From positions 96,103,342-96,167,341 of the forward strand of contig CM043953.1 of NCBI GenBank assembly GCA_014529385.2: a stretch of DNA of 64,000 nt, in the 5' to 3' direction. Positions 24,920 through 36,440 of the stretch are shown here, one piece after another. The notes under the pieces are model-generated. The model was not told the origin of the DNA. It was given only the letters and a program-made list of their open reading frames with translations, and did not search any database. A program made the position numbers and the translations under genes. Positions within the stretch are counted from its first letter, which is position 1. Each line of letters begins with the position of its first letter. This stretch comes from Adiantum capillus-veneris. Taxonomy: Eukaryota > Streptophyta > Polypodiopsida > Polypodiales > Pteridaceae.

Positions 24920-26560
24920 ATTGATTCTTAAGACCAGGTATACGCTTGAGTACGCGAAGTCTAGAGTCCTCTTGGGCTTCATCAATAACCTCCTGTCGCT
25001 TCATCTTTCTTAGTTTAACTGCATGCATTCTCTCTAGCAATTCATTGGTTAGTGGAAAATTGTATTTTTTTAAACGACATCCACTAATCCAATTAGCAAT
25101 TGGTTCACCATCTAAGGTTGATAATTTTACTGCTCCACTTGGAGATACATCTTCAATGATAAATGGTCCATATCCCTTTTTCTTAAACTTGGGAATGTGT
25201 TGCTTAAGGGAATAGACTAGAACTAAGTCCCCTTTCTTGAAAATTTTGGTGATTAAGTGGGAATCAAAAAACTGTTTTTGTTTCCGCTTTTGTGCATAGA
25301 TATGAGCTACATCAATTAGCCTTTACTCATCTAGCTTCTCCAACTCTTCAAGTCTTTCTGACAATTCATGCCCAATCCACTCGAGAGTCTGTGATACCCT
25401 TAAGGTCGGCAATAGAAATTCTATTGGCAGTATGGCATCAAGACCATAAACAAGGTTAAAGGGTGTAGCATTTAAAGCCATTTTGAATGAGACTCGATAA
25501 GCCCATGGAGATTCATTTCCCAGTCGGTCCTTCTTGAAGTAACCACTTTGGTTAGTACCGAGCTAAGAATTTTATTCGTATGCTCAGATTGTTCGTTTGC
25601 TTATGGGTGATAGGGAGCTGATTTGTTATGGATAACCATAAACTCATTAAGCACATACTCTATTACCTCGTTGATGAAATGAGTTCCCCGATCACTGACA
25701 ATCTCTATTGGCAGTCCATACCTTACAAATACATACTCATATAAGAATGTAGCAGTGGTTCTAGCTTCATTCTTTTGAGTCTCTTTAGCTTCGGCCCATT
25801 TGGTTAAATAGTCCGTAGCTACAATGATATATTGAGCTTGGGTTCTATAAGCAGGTGGCTGTATCGGTCTCACAAAATCTATACCCCGTTTTGCGAAGGC
25901 TCTAGTCCCCATCATTGGTCTTAAGGGCATTGTCTACATGTGTTGGCATTTTTGCTTGTTGACAAGAATCACACCTTCGAACATATTCTTTGGCATCTGC
26001 AAAAAATGTTGGCCACCATATGCCTACCATCAAGATTTCTCTTGTGGTCGTCTCACTAGAAAAGACCTCCAGCTAATCCAGCATGTGCTTGTTCTATAAT
26101 CGGAATATACTCGTTTTCATATGCACAAAGACGCAAATGTTGATCTTTACCGTGCCGATATAATTGGTTCCCAATGAGAGCATAGTTTCTTGCTTTCGTT
26201 TCAATTGCTCTTTGACGGCGTTTACTCATATCCTTAGGAAATGTTCGACTTGATAATTAAGTAACCAGATAGTTACTCCACTTAGGAACAAGTGACATTT
26301 GAAACAACGTTACATGAGGAATGGGTTGTTGTTTCTGACATTGAGGGCAATCTCTTACAAAAGATCGAACATCTCTCCTCATAGTCAGCCAAAATACTCC
26401 AAGTCTTAAGATTTTTTGCATAGTTTGGTCTTCCGCAAAGTGAAGTCCCACTATGGTCACATCTGCTTAACTTAGGTACTGATCTCTTTCTTCAGGGTTA
26501 ATGCATAAAAGCAATATCCCGTCTCGATTTCTTTTATAAAGCCTCCTAGCTAGTAATTGA
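24920..26560 (-). pseudogene. Element A integrase
   Basis: An HHCC zinc-binding module ends in CPQCQKQQP (about 26340). The catalytic core has GIDFV with the first Asp (25880), IVATDYLTKWAEA, then the second Asp in EIVSDRGTHF and the downstream SAPYHP block (25610). The C-terminal domain around 25200-24930 reads KKGDLVLVYS, KFKKKGYGPFIIED (a GPY/F-type module) and LKRIPGLKNQ before a TAG. No chromodomain is seen after it. The core and zinc module are separated by stops and shifts, so the gene is dead. It would insert element DNA in the nucleus. Confidence 0.85.
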
Positions 26561-26796
26561 TACGTAGCCGATTGCTCAATTAAATCAACTGTGATAGGGA
26601 GTGGTGAATCCACTTGAGATATCATCATTAATGAAACAATGTTTTTTTACCATCTTGGTATCATTTCCACGGAGAAAAAATAGGCATCTGGTAGATCATC
26701 ATCTACCCCTTTAGGTGATTCCCCCAAAACAATCCTGGAAAAATGATCTGCTTGTTGATGTGTAGTGCCTTTTTTAACAACCACAGTGAAATCAAA

Positions 26797-28845
26797 TTAG
26801 AGAAGAATGATGAACCATCTCACTATTCTCCCTATGCTGCATGGTTTGTTGACCAAATATAACAAAGTTTGGTGGTCCTCAAAGAACACAAACTTGTTGG
26901 CCAATAGGTAATGTCTATACTTTTTAACGGCATAGATCATTCCTAGGCCTTCTCTTTCAGTGGTGGTGTAATTATTTTCTGTCATATTTAATTGTCGGCT
27001 AGCATAAGAAATAGGAAAGTCAATTTTCCCATCTCCTGGTTGGGCTAGTATACAACCAATAGCAAAATTTGAGGCATCTACGTGTACATGGCATACCTTA
27101 TCCCAATCGGGTGCTTTCAATATTGGAGCTGAGGTGAGAGCTTGCTTAAGCTTCATGAAGGATTCTTCACATGCCTCGGTCCATTCAAAGTGCGTAATCA
27201 AGCTATACATGGGTTTTGCAATTATAGCATACATGTAGATAAACCATCTGTAATATCCACAATGTCCCATGAAGGCTTGTACCCCTTCAATTGTTGTTGG
27301 TCTAGGGAAATCAGCAATGCCATGAATCTTTTCAATATCGATAGCAATGCCATTTTTAGACACTATATGTCCAAGAATTTTCCCTTGTCTTCCCATGAAT
27401 GTGCACTTTTCAGGGTTTAAGCAAATCGTGTAAAGTCTACATTTCTCGAATACCTTTTTGAGGTGTTCAAAATGATCAGCTCGGATTGACGAATGTACAC
27501 ATAAATCATCCATGTATACCTCCGAGAATTTTCGAAGATACTCTTTACAAGCATGGCTCATCAATCTTTGAAATGTGGCTGGAGAATTAGTTAACCCAAA
27601 CGGCATAACCCGATAGTAGGCAAATATATCCCATTCTGTTGCAAAAGCAGTTTTGTGCTGATCTTTTGGGTCAACCAAAAGTTGATTGTATCCCAAAAAA
27701 CCACCTAGGAAGCTGTAAGCTTCTTTTCTTTCCACTCGTTCTAAAACGTGCTCAGTTATTGGAAGAGGAAATTTGTCTTTAATGGTAGCTGCATTCACTT
27801 TTTTGAGATTAACGCACACTCGTAATTTCCCATTCTTCTTAGGTACTACCACAATTGGGGACACCCAATCAGTGTGTTCAATTTCGTAAATGAATTCAGA
27901 TTCCTTTAGTTTTTCAATCTCTTCTTTGATCTTCCTGGAAAATGTTTCGTCATAAGTGTATGGTCTCTGTCTACTTGGTTTCACATCCTCTTTCATGGGT
28001 ATAGTATGTTGACAGATTTCTGGATCAACACCATTGAGATCCTTGTAAGACCAAGCAAAGATATCCCGGTATTCCTTTAACACACTTAATAAAAGATTTT
28101 CTTCTTCTTTTGTTAGATCATTTTCAATGTAGGCTGGTCTAAGCTCTTCTCTTGGTTCAGCCAAGTCTACCCTCTTAGCGTTTTTAGGTCCTTTGTAAGA
28201 CTCACCTTGTTTCCGTAGTTCCCTAACAGGTTGTTCGATTATGATTCTCCGATCTTGGAGAGTATACTTTTTGTAATGGGATGGAACATGCATTATATCC
28301 TTCCCATCCTCTTCCGTGGTTTCCATTTCGGTGGTGTATATCTCCTTTAGATCTTTTTTCAACTCTTGATATTTCTTTTTTCGCTCGAATCTAGTCATGA
28401 GTGGTTTTTTATCCTGATGTTCTTCTTGAGTACCCTTCCTTGTTTTCGTCGATGTCTGAGACATTTTTGAGTCTCCGTTTGAAGGATATCTGTTAGTTAT
28501 TTTGTCCTTGACACAATCATTAGCATCTATCTGCATGAGGAATTGTGTTTTACTGGAGACTGATGGCATAGGTTGTGCTTTCACAATTTTAGTGTCCCTC
28601 TTTCTTCTATACCATTTTTGTCGTCTTGATTTCTAGTTTGGAAAGTCAAAAAACTTTTCCTCCCTTCCCCTTAAGAGTAGTTGAGCTCTCGTATGTTCTT
28701 TTTCGGATCCCGAATCTTCAGAGGTAGCCAAGTGTTCATCCAACTCATCAGTTGCATCATAATGGAGGTCAAAAAGGACTTGTTGAGCTTTCATCAAGTC
28801 CTTTGTTTCCTCATCCTTGTTTTCAATGTTAAGAACTGACATCAT
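26797..28845 (-). pseudogene. Element A reverse transcriptase and RNase H
   Basis: The 595-codon frame 28584-26797 holds a complete Ty3/Gypsy RT: DIFAWSYKDL, IVVVPKKNGKLRVCVN, FPLPITEHVL, VMPFGLTNSPATFQRLM, the catalytic YMDDLCVHS and LGHIVSKNGI. RNase H follows with HVDASNFAIGCILAQ and TTTEREGL...FEDHQTL. Compared with the family consensus some residues are changed (VYMDD is intact; DHQTL for TDH-type). A Lys/Glu-rich linker lies upstream (28845-28585), interrupted by a TAG near 28633. A stop at 26797 separates it from integrase. No protease domain is visible upstream of RT in the remaining sequence. Confidence 0.93.
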
Positions 28846-29179
28846 TTGGATGGGAATTATGTCGTAGCCATCCTCATTGCAAATTGATTAGGCATAGACG
28901 TATTCACACATACATCCATTGTCACTAAGATTTGAGTCCACTCGAATGGTTCAAAAATGTTCTGGAAAGGGTTCTGGTATGTAGGCTTCGTCACCATATT
29001 CGATCGTCGCCGTATTCGATCGAAAAGCATTGTGGACTTTCTTGGAGTTTGGAGAGCTTGGAGCTTCTGAGAGTTTGCCAGATAGAGACAACGACTTTGA
29101 TTTACAGCGGTTTTCAGGTATATTTTTAAAATTTTCAATAAATATTAACTTTTTTTTTTTGTGTTGTGCCAAACTTGTG

Positions 29180-29462
29180 TGGTGCAGTAGTTTCGGCTCT
29201 CACCACAAAGTTGGCTTGCGGGTCGTAGACCACTTCGTGGTGTGTAGCCATAGGCCCATATGGCTCACTCCAGAGGTGTATAGAATATGGTTTTCTTTCC
29301 CGTGGTGTATAGAAATATAACTCACTCCAGGGAAGGCTTAGGTAAATTTAGATTCTCACTCGTATGGTGTAGTAGTATATCTCTCACCATAGAGATGAGT
29401 TAGGATTAGAGGTTGACTCGTGGAGTGTAGTAGGCATGATGCTATACCTCTCACTTCAGAGT
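29180..29462. repeat. Short degenerate repeats at inner left edge of nested block
   Basis: Variants of GTGGTGTAGTAG / GGTGTATAGAATA followed by CTCACTCCAGAG occur about four times at roughly 60-80 bp spacing, each forming a small imperfect stem. This is the type of subterminal repeat that hAT transposases bind, but that role is inferred. Confidence 0.5.
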
Positions 29463-29512
29463 GGCCTATAAAATTTACAATCTTAAAGTAAATCATTATT
29501 GATTATTCTACA

Positions 29513-29612
29513 TAGAAGCACAAAAATTAACGTTCATCATTTTAAGAGTGTAGAGATGCATACTTTATGCCCTCTTCATCTTAATATGACTTTCGTTATT
29601 TTTGTGCTTCTA
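29513..29612. other. Foldback hairpin 1 (about 100 nt)
   Basis: The outer arms are TAGAAGCACAAAAATTAACG and its near-perfect complement CGTTATTTTTGTGCTTCTA. The inner arms are TTAAGAGTGTAGAG and CTCTTCATCTTAA around a GCAT..ATGC core. Pairing runs over most of the 100 nt. Confidence 0.75.
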
Positions 29613-29803
29613 TTTCTGTAGTAACATCATTGTTCATCAGCAGATTGGTGTTACTTTGAACGTAGATATATACAACAATTGATTTACATTTGAGATTGTT
29701 GAGCTGTTTGCTGATGGTTGTGTTGTGCGTGCCACACACTCCATTAGAAATAGCTTATAAAATTTACAATTTTAGATTAAGTTTTTCTGTCATATGTGTT
29801 ACA

Positions 29804-29904
29804 TAGAAACACAAGCGTTACCACTCGTTATATTAAGAGTGAAGAGATGCATATTTTCATGCCCTCTTCATCTTAATGTGACATACTGGTTACTCGTGTG
29901 TTTC
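29804..29904. other. Foldback hairpin 2 (about 100 nt)
   Basis: The second copy of the foldback. Outer arms are GAAACACAAGCGTTACC and GGTTACTCGTGTGTTTC; inner arms TTAAGAGTGAAGAG and CTCTTCATCTTAA with GCAT..ATGC. Where hairpin 1 pairs GCAC with GTGC, this one pairs ACAC with GTGT, a compensatory change. Confidence 0.75.
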
Positions 29905-30051
29905 ATATTCCAAAAGAACATCATTTTTCATCATTAAATGACTTGGTGTTGTTTTGGACGTAAACACATACGATAGGTAACTTACATCTGCAATTGTTAA
30001 TTTATCCGCTGATAGTTGTGTTGTGAGTTCCACACACTTTATCAGGGATTA

Positions 30052-30072
30052 GATTGATAAAAACTATCAATC
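30052..30072. other. Small perfect hairpin
   Basis: GATTGATA and TATCAATC pair perfectly around a 5-nt AAAAC loop, just after the second 289-bp unit. Confidence 0.6.
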
Positions 30073-30473
30073 TATTTTACAACAGCATCCAAGACTTGTG
30101 CTGAGAATATCTCACACTAGCTGAGCTGTTCACATATACGATTTTCCAACCCTTTAGATGTAATTTCTTTCATCATCTCACACTTCTGCACATAGCAGGG
30201 TCCAGTTCTTGTGCTGAGAGCATCTCAGACTCTTGGCTTGTTTCTCTCTCTCTCTCTCTCTCTCTCTAAATTAATTTTCATGGTCGACTCGCACAATGTG
30301 GTTTGTAATCATAAGATTTTCTCTTTAATTTGCAATAATTTAGTATTGTTTAATAAATTTGAATCATCATTTAATATATATATATAGGGTTAACACTCAT
30401 TATATAATAACTATGTTACAATGGTGTACAATCATTTCGTAAGATTCTTAATTTATAATTTTGTCATACAGAT

Positions 30474-31951
30474 ATGGCAGACACGAAGCTAGCGAAACAT
30501 CAACGAAAGTTCGTCTCCTAAGTGATTGTGAGACACTTCCATCACTCGTCAGAGGCAGAGATTAGGCATTGTTTAAACCCTGTCGCTCCGGAGCATTTTT
30601 ATCAGCTTACAGAGACTCTAACCAAGTCTGTGTTTGAGCAGCTCCAGGCAGAGTTTGCACCAGCTATTTTTGACATAACCCTCCTGACATCAGGTGCTTT
30701 AGTAAACATGGTCAAACAAACCATTGGAAAGATCATGAAAACCTTTCAAGAACTGAAAAATCCTGCAATTACGTCCTTGCCAAACATAGCTGAGCGCATA
30801 CATCTTGTGCAACAGCTTTACACGGAGTTCAAGAGCAAGGAAAAACTAGAAAGGGCAGCAAAGCGTGCAAGAGTGGAAGCCAGCTCTTATGAAGCTGCTG
30901 TTGAGCCAAAAATCATTCTTAGAACAGAGCGTGCAACGTCATCCGTTGCTACATTAGATCTCTCTTAACTACCACCTATTTTACACCTTTTACCCGACAC
31001 AGCCGTCTTCAATATCCAAGCTCCACAGCTAGGAGAGGGAAGATGGGCACATGTGAAGCGTGTGAGTGTCACACATCCCGCTTTCAAAGATCAAGTGTAT
31101 GCTGCAAAAGTGTTCAAAGTACACTTACATGGGCCCACCATGGAGCAACAGGTCAAAGACGAAGCAACAATTTTGGATATTTCACATCGAGGTATTATCT
31201 ACCCTCTCGCCATGGTGCGCCACGTGGAGCGACCAATGCTCATTTCACGATTTTGGAATGGCGGCCATGTGGAGCAATGGATCAAAGAATGCACTGCAGA
31301 CGGTAGCCAACCTGTCATCCACGATTATGTACTCACTGCAGGAACAATAGAGCTATTCCAGGAGAATATTTTGCAGATCATCAATGCTCTCCTCCAAACT
31401 CTAAAGTATATACATTCGCATAACTACCTCCACAATGATCTATGCTCTCGGAATATGATGATGCATTTTGGCGAAAAAGGTGTTTATGCCGGCATTGTGG
31501 ATTGGGATTCATGCACCAAAATAAATACCACAGCCGGTTTTCCTCCTCTACGCGATATGCAAATAGAAACTAGAAAACAATATGAGAGAGATTATCCATG
31601 GGCAGCCCCTGAATGTATATCTAGTAATCCTCCCTCCTAGACCAAAGCTATGGATATTTATTCCATGTGTCATACATGTAAACGCATTTTGAAGTGCTTA
31701 CCAGAGCCCCAAGAAGTGCTTACCAGAGCCCCAAGAACAAAGCAAGAGACATTTTGAAGTGCTTACCAGAGCCCCAAGAACAAAGCAAGAGACATTTTTT
31801 GAGTAATGTACTTGCTCATCTTGAAACCGGCAAGCGCCTAAACCCCAAAACCCGGCCTAACGCTTTTGACCTCTCCTTATGTCTAAATGGTGCCCATAGA
31901 GTGGGTTACAACATTGTAATGACATCTCGCTTACGACCAGCTGATGATTAA
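30474..31951 (+). pseudogene. Protein-kinase-like gene carried in nested block
   Basis: One frame runs from ATG 30474 with in-frame stops at 30519 (TAA), 30966 (TAA) and 31638 (TAG). The first ~165 codons are helical with a KRARVEA basic patch. The kinase-like domain follows: Gly loop LGEGRWAHV, VYAAKVFKV supplying the ATP-binding Lys, EATIL supplying the helix-C Glu, catalytic loop YLHNDLCSRNMMM (HND in place of HRD, with the Asn kept), VDWDSC where DFG is expected, AAPEC as the APE motif, then MDIYSM and a KRLNPKTRP C-lobe motif. A triplicated GTGCTTACCAGAGCCCC segment (31691-31790) shifts the frame near the end. The gene is probably a captured or resident protein-kinase-superfamily member; substrate unknown. 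ATG is preceded by a CAG that could be a splice acceptor. Confidence 0.7.
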
Positions 31952-32118
31952 TGAAAACACAAGTCTCATGATTTCATCATTGTTTTACTTTTGGTGTCAG
32001 ATTTAATTGTATGTTTAATTGAAAAAAATATCTATGTTTGTCATTTGATATACTGTCCAATGTCAAATTAATTGAATGGGTATTTAAAAGTAATGACATG
32101 TTCACCTAATATGCAGAT

Positions 32119-32880
32119 ATGGAAGAAGAACTCAACCACGTTGAAGCTCAGGAAATTTTTAAAGAAGAACAAGTTAGATGTGGACAAGAAGATCTTTCTA
32201 CTATTGCGAACATTGAAGAAGATGAATCTGAGCTGTAGGGCGAACCACTAACCCTTAAAGAGTGCAAAAAGCTTTGCCCTAATCACTTTGTATCCCATCA
32301 ACTATTTCAAATAAGTGGCAATGCAAAAGATACAGCTCCGTTAAAGCTCTCTGATTTGCAACATAAAGGACTGGCACGTGTATTGCTGCAAAGGTTTATA
32401 CGACAAGAGAGATGCCTACCAAACAACAACCAAGTAGCAGTTTACTTTATCCAACAATGCTATGTTCGATATGTTTTGCTGAAGAGAGTGGATTGGTCAG
32501 ATCGTCCAGGCACCACTGGCATTGGACGTGGATGCATTGCAAAAAAGGTGGCAGCACGCAATGCAAATAATCCAATTCCTCCTCGCAAGGGTCCTATTGT
32601 TTTACTTCTTGAAGAGTCAGAAACACTGACTGCATTAGCCAGCCAAGGACAAGACATTGCTAGCCAAGGAGAAACACCGGACATGCTTCGTGGCCGTATT
32701 CTTGAGCTTGAAATAGAGTTAAGTGATGCACAAGCAAAGCTTCAACGATATGAATCATTGTATGGACCTTGCCTAGATGATACTACCACTTCACATAAAG
32801 ATGGTGCTCAACCATCCCGTGAGCTAGGAATTACAAATTTTACCATAGACCAGCTTATAGCAAATCTATCAAACTCATAA
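32119..32880 (+). pseudogene. Coiled-coil protein gene of unknown function in nested block
   Basis: ATG at 32119; 253 codons to a TAA at 32880 with a single in-frame TAG at 32236. Not recognised. The middle (32340-32480) is helical, rich in Leu/Gln/Arg with several aromatic residues (VAVYFIQQCYVRYVL). A Gly/Arg/Lys-rich basic stretch follows (GIGRGCIAKKVAARNANN). The C-terminal third has a regular hydrophobic heptad (MLRGRILELEIELSDAQAKL) and ends in a Ser/Thr-rich tail. It starts about 170 bp downstream of the kinase-like gene on the same strand, again with ATATGG after a CAG, so the two may be exons or sister genes of one element. Confidence 0.5.
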
Positions 32881-33120
32881 GTCACTCACAAGCTTTTTGT
32901 AATCTCAAAATTATATCAAACTCTTTTCGATTGAGTAATTTCCGAGAACCTTGTTGTTATTTCAAACCTAGATCGACTTTATGTAATTGTTATTCGACAA
33001 GATATTATCGGCAATTTATATTTGTGTGTGAGTAAATATGTACGTATGAGAGAGAGAAAGAGAGGTTTTGATGTGAACGACAACGGGATACCACTTTCTT
33101 TCATCATATGCAAAAACTTG

Positions 33121-35241
33121 TTAAGTATTACAATGGTACTCTCGCAAATCATCTCCATCTTCAAAAATTGCAACCATATCATCTACTTTATCCATATCTG
33201 AGCATTCTGAAACTATCTCCCATTCCATATCATCTTCATCATCAACTTCTGCAGAAATAGCTTCATGCGTTTGGAAGACTCCATATTGCTTTTGAGCGGC
33301 TCTAGTTGCAATGTTTTGAGGCTTATAAATAAGTCTCATATTGCAAAAAACATACACCAAATAATCAGCAGCCCGTTTAGTATGAAGTCTGTTTCGCTTT
33401 TTCGTGTGCACAAAGTCGAATGCTGACCAATTTCGTTCACAACTTCCACTTGATCAAGCTACTGATAAAACTCTAACTGCAATGTGTTGCAACTCCACTT
33501 TCTCTCCACCATACGTATTCCACCATAAAGGTGCACTTGTTTTGCCAATGGCATCTATATGCCATGAATCCTGAAACATACCAGTTGTGTTGGCATAATC
33601 TATTCGCTGATAAAAAGCTGTTTTTCAATCTTCGTGCCCTAAGAGTTGGGAGCACACTATTTTGAAGTCGGACATAACTTCTTTGTTGGCAGATTGCTGA
33701 TGCATTTGAAACTTAGGATCCAATACAAAAGCCGCACCATGCAATGGCGTATGCAACTGCACCCAACGCTTGTTAACAATTGTTATCATGGTAGCTTTAT
33801 CCTTTGCACCAAAACTGACATTTTCTCTTAGCTTGCGTATAGCCTCTGGCATATACCAGTAGACCCGACCAAAAATAAAAGAATCTGTGTCAACTGCTCT
33901 CAAAAGATCTACAAATGGCTTAGACACAGTTACTATTCTTTCTACATTACGCCAAAAGACTGGCGAGTTTACTATTTGTGCACATCGACCAGCTGCTTCC
34001 TGATAACTTGGATACTTGCTGAGCCATCCATCCCATCTTCTGTCTGCTAAGGTTTCCATCAATGCAGGCTTCAACTCTTGCAAAGAAGCAAGAACATAGT
34101 ATGCCGTAGCAAACCTTGTTGCGCAAAATATTTGCAGAGCTTTATTTGGTGACCTGGTTCCAAAAAGAGCATACGAAAATTGATGCTCTCTAATGAATTT
34201 CACCACATGATTTGCATCCAATAAAGTTTGCTTCACACATGCCATTTTACCAATATCTTTTAAAAGCAAATTTAAAGTGTGAGATACACATGGTACCCAA
34301 GAAATCTCCGGATACTTGACTTGAATAGCTCTTCCTGCTCCTTTGTAGTTGGCCACATTATCTGTGACAATAGCAGTCACATTCTTTGGTCCACCTGCCT
34401 TTGCAATTGCACACTCATACACCCCTGCTAGGTAGGTGATAGTCTTCTCTTTCAATGAGCTGTCAATTGCTTCCACGAACATAGCCCGTCTAGGGTTAAT
34501 AAGCATTACATTGATTAAAGGTTTTTTCTGACAGTTAGTCCATCCATCCAATGCTATGGTGCATACATATGCTGGAACAAACTCTAGGACTGTGCGTTTG
34601 AGAATGGCTTCAGTACTGTCTTTGACTTTATCAAGATATTCAGTTGGCATCTTGTTATAGTCAGGAAGCACAAATCCTTTTTTGGCTGTACTCATCAAAG
34701 CATCTTGAAATATTGGATTGCGCATAACATTGAACGATATGCCACACGCAAAAAATGCTTGTGTCCATTTTAAATGCAACTCAAGCAACCATTGTTTACC
34801 TAATGCTTCATGCATTGTCTGTCTATTGGATGACGCTCTGCCGGATTTGCTTGTGCTAGGAACTCCTCCTGATGTAGAAGCATGTCCATGAAGAGGGTTC
34901 AATTGAGAACTTTGATCATTTACTTGAGTGGTACACACCTCTTCTGTTGCCTCATTGCATGCAGATGGTTCAATATTCGCATGAATATCTTTAGAAACAT
35001 CACCTTTATGTTTAGCTGCAAGAATCAACTTTACTTTGCGAGAATACATGGCAAATTTTTCATGAATATCTTTTGGTGGTTCCCCGCACTTTTCAAAATT
35101 GCCAGGGACTTTAAACAAATGCTCTTTAATTCTGGTTGCATTACCACTGAACTCGTGGCCACAAGATTTACATTTAAGTCGAGATGTATTTCTCCCAGCT
35201 TTCAACTCATGCACATAACTCCACTCTTGTCCTTTCACCAT
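33121..35241 (-). pseudogene. hAT-family transposase, nearly intact (two in-frame TGA)
   Basis: ATG at 35241 opens a BED-type zinc finger (CKSCGHEFSGNATRIKEHL, then a downstream Cys). After a Ser-rich linker comes the DUF659-type RNase H-fold core: TIALDGWTN carrying the first Asp, VTAIVTDNVANYKGAGR with the second Asp, and WVPCVSHTLNLLLKDI with the conserved Cys-X2-His. Then VVKFIREHQ, LQIFCATRFAT and VNSPVFWRNVERI. The C-terminal hAT dimerisation block has SSGSCERNWSAFDFVHTKKRN and an acidic tail. The frame is continuous over 706 codons apart from TGA at 33625 (CGA-type) and TGA at 33454, just before the dimerisation motif. The product would cut and paste the element in the nucleus. It converges on the two plus-strand genes. 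Confidence 0.88.
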
Positions 35242-35304
35242 GATGCACAAAAATAGTTTGCTAGTAAAAACAAAGTCAATGATCATTTTCATAGTCAAAA
35301 TCAA

Positions 35305-36440
35305 TTAAAACATTAAATTAATTTAACTAACAATGATTGAACGAAATTAAAATAATTAAAAACAATGATTGAACAAAAATACAATAATAAAAAACAATAC
35401 CATTGGATTATATATAAATTGCATCGATTTATCTAAAGTGCAAGCTTGTATCTTTAACACATTACGATAATCAATAATTACAATTAAATCAAGTATTAAA
35501 ATGATTATCATTATAAATTACCATACATATAAGAGCTATAAGTGACATTTTTAAATGTCAAAACGATAATCACTTACAATACTTGATAATTATCGTATCT
35601 ATGTAAAGTGCGAACAAAAAGTTCTTACACTTTACCATAGATTTTTAAGCGATTATCTATCTACAATGCGAGCATATGTATGCTCTCACACAGTACGGTA
35701 GATTTTGCAGTCCAAATAAAGATAAGAGAATATCATTATTTTTGGACATGTTTTTCCTAAATTTTTACTCTAGTGAGAGCATAGCAGTGTGAATAGCTCT
35801 ACACAAAACGTAAAAATATAATGTTGTTTCATTATATTCATTTTGAAGTGAGAGAAAATCTCTACACATCAAAATCAAACTTTAAATTACATAAAATTAA
35901 TTTTTATGTAATTATATTTTTTAACTAATTATCTCATGTAAGAGTACACTCTACACACAACGACAATATCTTACTTTTTTTTTATTAGTCACTTTCAAGT
36001 GTCAATTAATTGAACACATTGACAAGTGATTCTTATAATTACAGTTTGTATCAAGTGAGAGATTAAACTCTTCACAAAATATAAACTTTCAACTATCTAC
36101 TAAGTTTTTCAAAACATATTCATATATTTGAATCACAAAACTTAAAATTCTATTGAATTTTAATTTTTATTGCATTCAATTTTTTTATTTTTTTAATAAT
36201 TACATTTTTTGATCGTTTGGTGAGAGTACTCACATGGAAAACACTGACTTTGAAAGCTGGTATGAGATCTTTCGCGTGTTGCTATATATACTGGCATATT
36301 CGATCGTTATAATTTTAGATCGAAAATTTTTTCGATCGAAAAATTAAGAAGTTATACGATTGGCCGTTTTTGCTGATGTGGCACCGTATAATATGGCCGT
36401 ATAATTTAGATAAACGAATAATACGCCCATTATTCGCGTA
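35305..36440. other. AT-rich non-coding right arm of nested block
   Basis: Strongly AT-rich, with no ORF of note. Short repeated phrases such as AGTGAGAG..CTCT(A/T)CACA and TATTCG/CGAATA motifs cluster toward the right edge (36290-36470), likely subterminal transposon sequence and promoter for the transposase. Confidence 0.45.

Larger units (their letters stand above)
29463..30040. repeat. Tandem pair of about 289-bp units
   Basis: Unit 1 begins at TATAAAATTTACAAT (29467) and unit 2 at the same motif (29756). Both end in a TGAT(G/A)GTTGTGTTGTG...CCACACACT block. Each contains one long foldback (listed separately). Confidence 0.8.

Noticed and set aside
36297-36310. TSD of the nested block from ATATTCGATCGT at both edges
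   Set aside because: Motif is longer than a hAT 8-bp TSD, lies inside the block and recurs nearby, so it more likely belongs to subterminal repeats.
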